This document shows, one piece after another, positions 1 to 9,724 of a stretch of DNA of 64,000 nucleotides. Each line of letters starts with the position of its first letter. Positions within the stretch are counted from its first letter, which is position 1. The DNA comes from Rhodocyclaceae bacterium (GTDB lineage: Bacteria > Pseudomonadota > Gammaproteobacteria > Burkholderiales > Rhodocyclaceae): contig JAGTRP010000015.1 of the NCBI GenBank assembly GCA_018261935.1, positions 62,001 to 126,000 on the forward strand, read 5' to 3'. The notes under the pieces were generated by a model that did not search any database, was not told the DNA's origin, and saw nothing but the letters and a program-made list of their open reading frames with translations. A program made the translations under genes and the position numbers.

Positions 1-1058
1 TCGCCGCCGGCGAGAAGCTGTCCATCACCCAGGCCGACGTGGGCATCAACGGCTGGGCCATGGAATGCCGGATCAACGCCGAAGACCCCTTCCGCGGCTT
101 CCTGCCCTCCACCGGCCGCCTGGTGAAGTTCCAGCCGCCGGCCGAGATTCCCGGCCAGGTGCGTGTGGACACCGGCGTGTACGACGGCGGCGAGATCTCG
201 ATGTTCTACGACTCGATGATCGCCAAGCTCATCGTCCACGGCGCCACCCGGGAGCAGGCCATCGCCCGCATGCGGGACGCCCTGAACGCCTTCGTGATCC
301 GCGGCATTTCCTCGAACATCCCGTTCCAGGCGGCGCTGATGCAGCATTCGCGCTTCCAGTCCGGCAACTTCAACACCGGCTTCATCGCCGAGGAGTACCC
401 GAAGGGCTTCGACGCCTCCATGGTGCCCCACGACGACCCGGCGCTGCTGGTCTCGGTGGCGGCCTACGTCTACCGGTCCTACACCGACCGGGCCGCCTCC
501 GTCACCGGCCAGCTGGAAGGCCATGAGCGCATCGTCGACGACAAGTGGATGGTGGTTCGGGTCAACGGCGAGCACAAGGAAAACCACCCGGTGGTCGCCC
601 GTCCGGTTCCCGGCGGCTATCACATCGAGTACAACGGCGAGAACTACGAGATCCAGTCCGACTGGCGCCTGGGAGAATCCCTCTTCCGCGGCACCTGCAA
701 CGGCGAGGAATTCACTCTCCAGGTGGAGCGCCACAAGACCAAGTACAGCCTCTTCCACTGGGGCACCCGGGCCGATTTCATGGTCATGAGCGCCCGTGCC
801 GCCGAGCTGCTGGCCCTCATGCCCGAGAAGCCCGCCCCCGACCTCTCCAAGTTCCTGCTCTCGCCCATGCCGGGCCTGCTGCGGGAAGTGTCGGTCGCGG
901 TCGGCCAGGAAGTGAAGGCCGGCGAGAAGCTCGCGGTCATCGAAGCCATGAAGATGGAAAACATCCTCAAGGCCGACCAGGACTGCAAGGTGAAGAAGAT
1001 CGCCGCCGCCGCGGGCGAAAGCCTGTCGGTGGACCAGGTCATCATCGAGTTCGAGTGA
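1..1058 (+). CDS. pccA: Propionyl/acetyl-CoA carboxylase alpha subunit (biotin carboxylase + biotinyl domain), 5' truncated
   Basis: The gene enters from the left edge, open in frame from base 3; only the last ~352 residues are visible. They begin in the C-terminal part of the biotin carboxylase domain (AMECRINAEDP motif) and continue through a linker/BT-type region to a biotinyl carrier domain with the biotin-accepting Lys in AMKMEN about 40 residues from the end. The fused biotin carboxylase, BT region and carrier match acyl-CoA carboxylase alpha subunits (propionyl-CoA carboxylase type), which carboxylate acyl-CoA with a separate beta subunit. It is larger than a stand-alone AccC. Substrate (propionyl, acetyl or a mixed acyl-CoA) is inferred, not seen. 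A strong terminator follows 118 bp after the stop. Confidence 0.88.
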   Translation, partial: AAGEKLSITQADVGINGWAMECRINAEDPFRGFLPSTGRLVKFQPPAEIPGQVRVDTGVYDGGEISMFYDSMIAKLIVHGATREQAIARMRDALNAFVIRGISSNIPFQAALMQHSRFQSGNFNTGFIAEEYPKGFDASMVPHDDPALLVSVAAYVYRSYTDRAASVTGQLEGHERIVDDKWMVVRVNGEHKENHPVVARPVPGGYHIEYNGENYEIQSDWRLGESLFRGTCNGEEFTLQVERHKTKYSLFHWGTRADFMVMSARAAELLALMPEKPAPDLSKFLLSPMPGLLREVSVAVGQEVKAGEKLAVIEAMKMENILKADQDCKVKKIAAAAGESLSVDQVIIEFE

Positions 1059-1081
1059 ACTTCCGCAGGGCGGAGCAGGGG

Positions 1082-1135
1082 CCCCACGTAGTGGGGATGC
1101 GACCCCGGAGGGAGTTCGGGAGCCGCCAGGCTCCC
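1082..1135. other. Pair of short hairpins downstream of pccA
   Basis: Two perfect inverted repeats sit between the pccA stop and its terminator: CCCCAC-gta-GTGGGG at 1082-1096 and GGGAGCC-gcca-GGCTCCC at 1118-1135. Neither has a T-tract. They may be a small intergenic repeat element or transcript-stabilising 3' structures; function is not visible. Confidence 0.4.
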
Positions 1136-1176
1136 CTCCCCGCCGCCCTTGACCGTTTCGGTCGTCGAAAGACGTT

Positions 1177-1204
1177 AGGCCCGTCCCCGGACGGGCCTTT
1201 TTTT
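1177..1204 (+). terminator. Rho-independent terminator after pccA
   Basis: Perfect 8-bp stem AGGCCCGT / ACGGGCCT (1177-1184, 1191-1198) with a 6-nt loop, followed directly by a run of T to 1204. Confidence 0.85.
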
Positions 1205-1274
1205 CGCCCGCCCGCGGGCAACAGGGCACACCGGTTGCTGGGGAGACGGGAGCCTTTTCCCGGAGTTCGGCATC

Positions 1275-2762
1275 ATGTCCCGAAACACCGCTGCGCGGCG
1301 ACTCGCCCTCTCCCTCCTCGCGGCCTGCATCCTCGGCGCCTGCCAGGGCTCCAGCCAGGAATCCGCCGGCAATGCGCCCGCCTCCCCCACGCCGCCAGCC
1401 GGCGCACCGCCTGCCGCTAGCCGGGCGGCCGCCCTGCCCGATTTCTCCGGCCTGGTGGACAACGTCGGGCCGGCAGTGGTGAACGTCGTCTCCAGCCGCC
1501 GCGAGGCGGCCGGTAGTCCGGGCGTTTCCGGTCCGGCGCCGGATGATCCCCTGTTCGAATTCTTTCGCCGCTTCATTCCCGACCTGCCCCGTCCCGGCAG
1601 TCCCGAGCAACAGATCCTCGGGCTGGGCTCCGGGTTCATCATCAGCCCGGACGGCCTCGTCCTGACCAACGCCCATGTGGTTGCCGACGCCCGCTCGGTG
1701 ACCGTCCGCCTGGCCGACGGCAAGCGCGAATTCCCCGGCAAGGTCCTGGGCGTGGACCTGCCCAGTGACGTCGCCCTGGTCAAGATCGAGGCCACCGGGC
1801 TGCCGGTGGCCAGGCTGGGCAATTCCCATTCCATCAAGCCCGGCCAGTGGGTGGTGGCGATCGGCTCGCCCTTCGGCTTCACCAACACCATCACCGCCGG
1901 CATCGTCAGCGCCATCAACCGGGAACTGCCGGACGAATCCATCCTGCCTTTCATCCAGACCGATGTGGCGGTCAATCCGGGAAATTCCGGCGGCCCCCTG
2001 ATCGACATGTCCGGCTCGGTGGTCGGCATCAATTCCATGATCTACAGCGGCACCGGCGGCTATATGGGGCTGTCCTTCGCCATTCCCATCGAAGTCGCCA
2101 TGGACGTGGCGAAGCAACTCCAGGCCAAGGGCAAGGTCACCCGCGGCCGGATCGGCGTCGTCATCCAGCCCGTCACCGAAGAGCTGGCCCAGGCCTTCCG
2201 CCTGAAGTCGACAACCGGTGTCGTGATCAGCGCGGTGGAACCGGGAAGTCCCGCCGATCGGGCCGGACTGAAGAGCGGAGACGTCGTCCTCGAATATAAC
2301 GGCAAGCCCCTGGCCGACCCGATGGACCTGCCGCGCCAGGTGGCGAGTACCCAGCCGGGCAGTCCGGCCAGATTGGCGATCTGGCGCGATGGCGCCCGGA
2401 AAGAGCTGACGGTGAAAGTGGGCGAAACCCCGGCGGAGAAGGTTACCGAATCGCCGAAAACACCATCACCGGCGCCGGCGAACCAGTTCGGCATGGTCCT
2501 GAGCGAAGTGCCGCCCGCCTTGCGCAAGCGACTCGGCATCGACTACGGCCTGCTGGTCGAAGCCCTGAAAGGCGCCGCTGCCGACAGTCCCCTGCGGCCG
2601 GGGGATGTGATCATCGCCGTCAACCAGACCCGGTTCACCAGCCTGGCGGAATTCAACCGGATTCTCAACAAGTTGGGAAAAAATGACGCCGTGGCCTTCC
2701 TGGTGCGCCGGGGCACCGCTACCCTCTACGTCACCGTCAAGCTTTCTGGGGACGGCGAATAA
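1275..2762 (+). CDS. degP: DegP/HtrA-family periplasmic serine protease, predicted lipoprotein
   Basis: 495 residues. The N-terminus is a lipoprotein signal peptide with lipobox LGAC (Cys23), so this family member should be membrane-anchored in the periplasm. A trypsin-like domain follows with the catalytic triad visible as H134 (TNAHVV), D165 (SDVALVKI) and S238 (GNSGGP). Two PDZ domains make up the C-terminal half (about 270-365 and 390-490). HtrA proteases degrade or refold misfolded envelope proteins. An SD-like GGAG lies 9 nt before the ATG. The lipobox is unusual, since most DegP/MucD proteins are soluble. The gene converges on the Hsp20 gene, so two protein-quality-control genes are neighbours but not co-transcribed. 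Confidence 0.9.
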   Translation: MSRNTAARRLALSLLAACILGACQGSSQESAGNAPASPTPPAGAPPAASRAAALPDFSGLVDNVGPAVVNVVSSRREAAGSPGVSGPAPDDPLFEFFRRFIPDLPRPGSPEQQILGLGSGFIISPDGLVLTNAHVVADARSVTVRLADGKREFPGKVLGVDLPSDVALVKIEATGLPVARLGNSHSIKPGQWVVAIGSPFGFTNTITAGIVSAINRELPDESILPFIQTDVAVNPGNSGGPLIDMSGSVVGINSMIYSGTGGYMGLSFAIPIEVAMDVAKQLQAKGKVTRGRIGVVIQPVTEELAQAFRLKSTTGVVISAVEPGSPADRAGLKSGDVVLEYNGKPLADPMDLPRQVASTQPGSPARLAIWRDGARKELTVKVGETPAEKVTESPKTPSPAPANQFGMVLSEVPPALRKRLGIDYGLLVEALKGAAADSPLRPGDVIIAVNQTRFTSLAEFNRILNKLGKNDAVAFLVRRGTATLYVTVKLSGDGE

Positions 2763-2824
2763 ACAGCAAGCACGGGCGCAGGCGCAGAACCGCCATGCCC
2801 CAGTGCCCACCGTAAAAAGACAAT

Positions 2825-2842
2825 CCCCGCCGACAGGCGGGG
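2825..2842. terminator. Hairpin between convergent degP and hsp20
   Basis: Perfect stem CCCCGCC-gaca-GGCGGGG. Read on the minus strand it is followed after a few bases by TCTTTTT, so it can terminate hsp20 and may also serve degP. Confidence 0.6.
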
Positions 2843-2870
2843 ACTTCTCATCGCATCGACGCAATGCCGC

Positions 2871-3320
2871 TTAGTGGATCGGCAGCTGATGGGTCGTGCC
2901 GCTAGCCTTCTTGGGCAACGTCAGTTCCAGGACGCCATTTTCGTACTTCGCATCGGCCTGGCTGTCATCGATGCTGGAATCCAGCCTGAACGAGCGATGC
3001 AGCTTGCCGAAGAAGCGCTCTCGATACAGGGCATTTTGCCCCTTGTCCTCGACATCCCGCTTGACTTCAGCTTCGATGGAAACCTGGTCTCCGTCGATGG
3101 CCACCTTGATGTCGTCCTTCGACACCCCGGGAAGATCCGCCTTGATGAAGTAGCACTTTTCGTCTTCGGAAACGTCCAGGCGAACATCCCCGAACATCTC
3201 CGTTTCACCGGCCACGGGCCGCATGCGCATGCTCACGTCTTTCCACATCTCCTCCAACTCGCGGAAGGGGGAAAAACGCTCGAGGTCCCGCAGGGGAGAG
3301 AATCTGGTCATGCTAGCCAT
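2871..3320 (-). CDS. Hsp20/alpha-crystallin small heat-shock protein
   Basis: 149 residues from the chosen start. The alpha-crystallin core is recognisable (LDVSEDEKCYFIKADLPG, then KDDIKVAIDGDQVSIEAE) with the closing ENGVLELTLPKK motif and a short tail ending LPIH. Small heat-shock proteins hold unfolding proteins as oligomers without ATP. The start at 3320 is set by a perfect SD, AAGGAGG, at 3327-3333 (complement), 6 nt upstream; an in-frame open extension to 3368 has no such signal. No clear sigma-32 promoter was found upstream. Confidence 0.9.
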   Translation of the reverse strand: MASMTRFSPLRDLERFSPFRELEEMWKDVSMRMRPVAGETEMFGDVRLDVSEDEKCYFIKADLPGVSKDDIKVAIDGDQVSIEAEVKRDVEDKGQNALYRERFFGKLHRSFRLDSSIDDSQADAKYENGVLELTLPKKASGTTHQLPIH

Positions 3321-3466
3321 AATCATCCTCCTTAGCACTGATGATGAACACGGCTTCAAATGCCGCAACCTCCGGTGTGCGCACCCTCTGTGCCCCTCAC
3401 CGGATACCTATTAGACAGCCGCGAAGGGAAGTCGTTGGTAGCCGGGAAAGGAAGAAAGGAAGTGGC

Positions 3467-4990
3467 CTATTGCGGCATGGCGGCGTAGCGCACGAAATCG
3501 CTGCCGCGCTCCAGCACTTCGCCCAGCATCACCGGCGCCACCACCGTGCCTTCCAGGTTGAGCCGGCTACCGGGGCGCAACCCGGCGGCGGCCGGTAGCA
3601 CCACGGAGAGGCCCTGGCCGGTGCCGAGAACGAACACCGGCAGCCGCGCCTCCGCGCCAACCTGGGAAGCCGCTTGAATCGAGGCGGCCTGCACGGGCGC
3701 CGGATAGCACCGCAACCAACCCTGCAGCCTGTCCTCCGGGGACATATGCAGCCCTTCGAGGACGCACAGTCTGGCCGCCTGCCCCGGCTCCAGCTCCCTC
3801 GCTGCCAGGCAAGGCGACAGCAACCGCGTCCCGGCCTCGGCCGCCCGCGATACCTGCCCCTGGGCACTCTGCCAGGTTTCCGCCGGCACCTTCACGCGGC
3901 GTTGGGCACCCACGGGCGTCACCAGGTTATCGAAGCCGAAGATTTCCATGCGCTGGTGGTTCACCGTCCTGGAAGGCTTGCCCCCCCCCGGATCGAGCCG
4001 CTCGCCAGCCAGCAGGGCGTAGATGTTTTCCACCCCCACCACCAGGCCCAGGCTGCCGGTTTCCCGGGCGGGAGCCCCTGCGCCGGGGCGCAGAGCCTCA
4101 TCGAGTTGGTGCAGCAGCCGGATGCAGGCGGTGGACGACAATTCGCGACCCAGCTTGAGGGCTTCCGGGGCCTCGCCGGCCTCCAGGGCCTCGATGCGCT
4201 TCCTGATCTTGCGGGCCACCGGCCGCACGTCCAGCCAGCGCCCGGCAGCCACCTCGCCCGCCAGGGCGGTCAGGGGCAGGGTGCGGGCCCGGAGATCCTC
4301 GTCGGGCCCATTGCGGAACCCTGCCAGTTCCCGCCAGCGGCTGAAAGCCCGGTTGGCGACCGTCAATTGGGCCATGGAGAGATGATAGGGATCGGCGAAC
4401 TGGAGAAGGAAGGCCCAGGCCACCTGCCCGGCGATATGGGATTCGTGGATATGCTTGTAGTCGGCGTCGGTCTGCGGTACCTGCTGCACGCCCAGGGACT
4501 CTGCCGCCTGGAGGACCCCGTAGAGAAGGCCCATGAGCTCTTCCGGCAGCTCGTAGGCGGCCAGGAAATGGGCGTACTGCTCGACCCGCAGGGCGACTGC
4601 CCCCCGGTGCAGGGGCACCACCGCCTCGGCCGGCGGCAGCTGGGGAACGATGCGCAGGTAGGCGACAGCCAGGGTCCGCCACAGCCTGCGGGCCGCGGAA
4701 AAGAGCGCGGCATCGGCCACCGGCAACGGCAGGGGCTTGCGGCTGTAACGGGGCTCCAGGGCGGACTGGGCCAGGATCACAGCACTGCGCAGCCGGTCGA
4801 GGATGCCCAGGCGGTCGGCAGCGGCAATATCGGAAGCGTCGACGGCGGCGATGGCCTCTTGCAGGGCGGCCTGCATCTGCGCCGGCTGGGCCAGGGGCTG
4901 CCGGGCGAGCCAGGCTGCGGCGGCGCTTGGGTCGCGAAAGGCGGGGGCGTCGGCCAGGCCGGGAGCGGGCAAGTCAAGCTGGTGCATCAT
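3467..4990 (-). CDS. Conserved-looking protein of unknown function, 507 aa
   Basis: I do not recognise a specific family. The protein is soluble (no signal peptide or membrane segment), Ala/Leu-rich and probably helical through residue ~330. A C-terminal ~170-residue part looks beta-rich, with Arg-containing segments (NHQRMEIFGFDNL, QRRVKVPAE). This helical N-part plus beta C-part resembles large betaproteobacterial proteins sometimes proposed as PilZ-like cyclic-di-GMP receptors, but no RxxxR...D/NxSxxG signature is evident, so that is speculation. Start: two tandem ATGs (4990, 4987) sit 4-7 nt after GGAGA. It is a single gene, divergent from the small gene at 5074. Confidence 0.65.
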   Translation of the reverse strand: MMHQLDLPAPGLADAPAFRDPSAAAAWLARQPLAQPAQMQAALQEAIAAVDASDIAAADRLGILDRLRSAVILAQSALEPRYSRKPLPLPVADAALFSAARRLWRTLAVAYLRIVPQLPPAEAVVPLHRGAVALRVEQYAHFLAAYELPEELMGLLYGVLQAAESLGVQQVPQTDADYKHIHESHIAGQVAWAFLLQFADPYHLSMAQLTVANRAFSRWRELAGFRNGPDEDLRARTLPLTALAGEVAAGRWLDVRPVARKIRKRIEALEAGEAPEALKLGRELSSTACIRLLHQLDEALRPGAGAPARETGSLGLVVGVENIYALLAGERLDPGGGKPSRTVNHQRMEIFGFDNLVTPVGAQRRVKVPAETWQSAQGQVSRAAEAGTRLLSPCLAARELEPGQAARLCVLEGLHMSPEDRLQGWLRCYPAPVQAASIQAASQVGAEARLPVFVLGTGQGLSVVLPAAAGLRPGSRLNLEGTVVAPVMLGEVLERGSDFVRYAAMPQ

Positions 4991-5073
4991 GGTTCTCCAC
5001 GATTTTCCCTATTGTGGTCAATCGTTGAGCGGATTGCCAGCCCCCGCTGAGATCGCGCTATGCTGTGCACCCT

Positions 5074-5334
5074 ATGAGCGGCTTCGAAAACTACCCCCAG
5101 GAACTGGCCGACCTCGACCGGGAAATCCGCCACTACGCGGCGGTATGCGGCGTGGACCTGGTCAATCGCCACGAGGTGGAGGCTTGTCTGCGCGTCCACC
5201 ATGAGGACTGGGCCAGCGACAAGGCCCGGGAGACCCTGCAAGGCCTCCTCATCCTGCGCATCAAGGTGGAGACGGAGATGATCGAAGAGGGCATGATGCC
5301 GCCGCCCCTCATCCCCACCCCACCCCAGTCTTAG
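5074..5334 (+). CDS. Small hypothetical protein, 86 aa
   Basis: Short acidic, mostly helical protein with no recognised domain; it ends in a Pro-rich tail (MMPPPLIPTPPQS). An in-frame GTG at 5065 would add three residues; the ATG at 5074 is preferred but has no strong SD. The stop overlaps the DHH gene tail-to-tail by 4 nt. Absence of a signal peptide suggests a cytoplasmic location. Confidence 0.55.
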   Translation: MSGFENYPQELADLDREIRHYAAVCGVDLVNRHEVEACLRVHHEDWASDKARETLQGLLILRIKVETEMIEEGMMPPPLIPTPPQS

Positions 5335-6263
5335 CCGTCGGCGTTGATGCGGGCGACCAGCGCCCGCAGAACCTGGTCGGCCTGGTCATTGGCCACCTGG
5401 CAGGTACCGGCCGCCTGGTGGCCGCCGCCGCCGTACTGGAGCATCAGTTCGCCCACGTTGGTCCTGGACGAGCGGTCGAGGATGGACTTGCCGGTGGCGA
5501 AGACGGTGTTCTGCTTCTGGACCCCCCACATGACGTGGATGGAGATGTTGGTCTGGGGAAAGAGGGCGTAGATGACGAAGCGGTTGGTGGCGTAGATGGT
5601 TTCCTCGTCGCGGAGGTCCAGCACCGCCAGGTTCTTGTGCACGGTGGTGCAGCGCAGGAGCTGCTCCTTGGCTTTCTCGGCATGCTCCAGGTACAGGTCC
5701 ACCCGCTCCTTCACGTCCGGCAGGGCCAGGATGTCGTCGATGCCGTGGTTCCGGCAGTATTTGATGAGGTCCATCATCAGCGCGTAGTTGCTGATGCGGA
5801 ATTCCCGGAAGCGGCCCAGGCCGGTGCGGGCGTCCATCAGGTAGTTGAGCAGCACCCAGCCCTTGGGGTCGAGGATCTCGTCCCGGGAGAACTGGGCGGA
5901 GTCCGCCTTGTCCACCGCTTCCATCATCTCGTCGGCGATACCCTTGAAGCGGTCCTTGCCGCCGTAGTAGTCATACACCACCCGGGCAGCCGAGGGCGCC
6001 TTCGGGTCGATGATGTGGTTGCGGCGCTCGCCGGTGTTGCGGAGGGTCTCGGAGAGGTGGTGGTCGAAGGCCAGATGGGCCGCCGCCACGTAGGGCAGGT
6101 TGGTGGTGATGTCCCGGCCGGTGATGTCGATCTTGCCGTCCTGCATGTCCTTGGGGTGGACGAACTTGATGTCGTCAATGAGATCAAGTTCGTTCAGCAA
6201 CACGGCGCAGACCAGACCATCGAAGTCGCTACGGGTCACCAGACGGAATTTGTCCTGATTCAT
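5331..6263 (-). CDS. DHH/DHHA1-family phosphoesterase
   Basis: 310 residues. N-terminal DHH domain with SDFDGLVCA and the name-giving DHH in LAFDHHLSE (metal-binding Asp/His residues). The C-terminal DHHA1 signature is YGGGGHQAAGTCQV. The family includes oligoribonuclease/pAp phosphatases (NrnA), exopolyphosphatases and cyclic-dinucleotide phosphodiesterases; the substrate cannot be read from sequence. It is cytoplasmic. AGGAGA about 8 nt before the ATG supports the start. It lies downstream of the malic enzyme on the same strand, separated by a hairpin, so it is probably a separate transcript. Confidence 0.85.
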   Translation of the reverse strand: MNQDKFRLVTRSDFDGLVCAVLLNELDLIDDIKFVHPKDMQDGKIDITGRDITTNLPYVAAAHLAFDHHLSETLRNTGERRNHIIDPKAPSAARVVYDYYGGKDRFKGIADEMMEAVDKADSAQFSRDEILDPKGWVLLNYLMDARTGLGRFREFRISNYALMMDLIKYCRNHGIDDILALPDVKERVDLYLEHAEKAKEQLLRCTTVHKNLAVLDLRDEETIYATNRFVIYALFPQTNISIHVMWGVQKQNTVFATGKSILDRSSRTNVGELMLQYGGGGHQAAGTCQVANDQADQVLRALVARINADG

Positions 6264-6307
6264 GCTTAGTCTCTCCTGAAGCGGGGAATTGGCGGCTATT
6301 AAAGCAC

Positions 6308-6332
6308 AATGCCGCCCGGATGGGGCGGCATT
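6308..6332 (-). terminator. Hairpin downstream of maeB
   Basis: Perfect 9-bp inverted repeat AATGCCGCC / GGCGGCATT with a 7-nt loop, 27 bp past the maeB stop. Only a weak T-tract (CTTTAAT) follows on the minus strand, so termination strength is uncertain. Confidence 0.55.
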
Positions 6333-6358
6333 GCCTGGTGTTCCCGGGTTGTCGGGAA

Positions 6359-8635
<2,277 letters not shown>

Positions 8636-8775
8636 TGAACCTCCTTCAGATTCGGGTATTAGGGAAAACCCCATAATTTACCCGAAAGGGCGCCGCAGCG
8701 CCATGGGAAAGCGAGGGGGCGATCGAAGCCGACGCCCTGCAAGCCATCGCCCGAACCGGTTCGCCGGTATATTTC

Positions 8776-9588
8776 CTACAAGACGGCCACCGGCCGGCGA
8801 ACGAGCCGGACCGCCATCATGAAGCTGAGGGCGATAATGCTCACCAGGGCAAAGCCGAACACCAGCTCCTTGCCCTCACTCCAGGCGTCGACGGCCGGCA
8901 GGGCGAGCTTAGCGAGGCCGAAGGCGGCCACCAGGAGGCTGATGCCGGACACCACCAGCCCCATGACCCGGGAAGCCACCCGGGCCATCTGGTCGGCCCG
9001 GGCGATGAGCCGAGCGATCCAGACGCCATTCACGCCGTCGGTCACCAGCATGCCGAGAAGGAACAGCAGCGCCAGCATGAGGGCGTGCTGCCAGCCGCCG
9101 AACTGGGTGGCGGCAAGGGCGAAGAAGGCGGCCTGGGACAGGGTATCGAAGGACAGGGCGAAGAGGGCACCCACCAGGGCCACCAGGGCCGGGTGGCCGG
9201 CATGGCGCAGGCGCCCCAGCCAGCGGCCTTTGAGGCCCACCGGTTGCACCACCTCGTCGGGCCCGGCCCGCAGCACCGCCGCCAGGTTGAGGCTGCCCAG
9301 GGCGAAAAGAAAGGCAATGGAAATGACGGCGCCCAGGGTGCCGAACCATTGCGGCACCGCCCACCGGGCGGCCAGGGCGCTGACCCCGAGGGCGATGGCC
9401 ACCACCACGGCGCCGTGCCCGAGGGAGAAGAAGGCGCCGCAGTACCGCGCCAGGCCCGGGTTGGCCCGGGCATTGAAGCGGGTGAGGCCGTCGATGGTGG
9501 CCAGGTGGTCGGCATCGAAGCCATGCTTCATGCCGAGCACGAAGGTCAGGATGAGGAAGGACAGCCAGTCGGTGGGCAGGTTTTCCAT
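8776..9588 (-). CDS. NiCoT-family nickel/cobalt permease
   Basis: 270 residues with about 7-8 hydrophobic segments. The first membrane helix carries the metal-selecting NiCoT signature HGFDADH (H-x4-DH, residues ~22-28), and FSLGHGAVV matches the second conserved motif; later motifs (LSFDTLSQ, GMLVTDGVNG) are more divergent. These inner-membrane permeases import Ni2+ and/or Co2+ at high affinity. The neighbours nikR and a HoxJ-like kinase and the abundance of [NiFe]-hydrogenase genes point to nickel. A NikR-type operator sits 7 bp upstream of the ATG. It is shorter than many family members (about 330), mainly in loops. Confidence 0.87.
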   Translation of the reverse strand: MENLPTDWLSFLILTFVLGMKHGFDADHLATIDGLTRFNARANPGLARYCGAFFSLGHGAVVVAIALGVSALAARWAVPQWFGTLGAVISIAFLFALGSLNLAAVLRAGPDEVVQPVGLKGRWLGRLRHAGHPALVALVGALFALSFDTLSQAAFFALAATQFGGWQHALMLALLFLLGMLVTDGVNGVWIARLIARADQMARVASRVMGLVVSGISLLVAAFGLAKLALPAVDAWSEGKELVFGFALVSIIALSFMMAVRLVRRPVAVL

Positions 9589-9594
9589 GGGCCG

Positions 9595-9621
9595 ATATGA
9601 AAAATTTTCAGAAGCTCATAC
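9595..9621. promoter_or_regulatory. NikR-like operator upstream of the nickel permease
   Basis: ATATGA-N15-TCATAC lies immediately before the permease start. The E. coli NikR operator is GTATGA-N16-TCATAC, so the half-sites match 5/6 and 6/6 with a spacer one base shorter. Its position would block the promoter or ribosome site of the transporter when nickel is plentiful. nikR lies two genes upstream. Binding is inferred. Confidence 0.6.
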
Positions 9622-9724
9622 AAGGACCATGCCAGCAATCCAAGTGCCTGTCCAGGCGGCGTTTTCCCCTATCCTCGTCGACGGGGCCGGCAAGTCCCGG
9701 TGCTCCCCGCCCTTGGCAGTCTGA

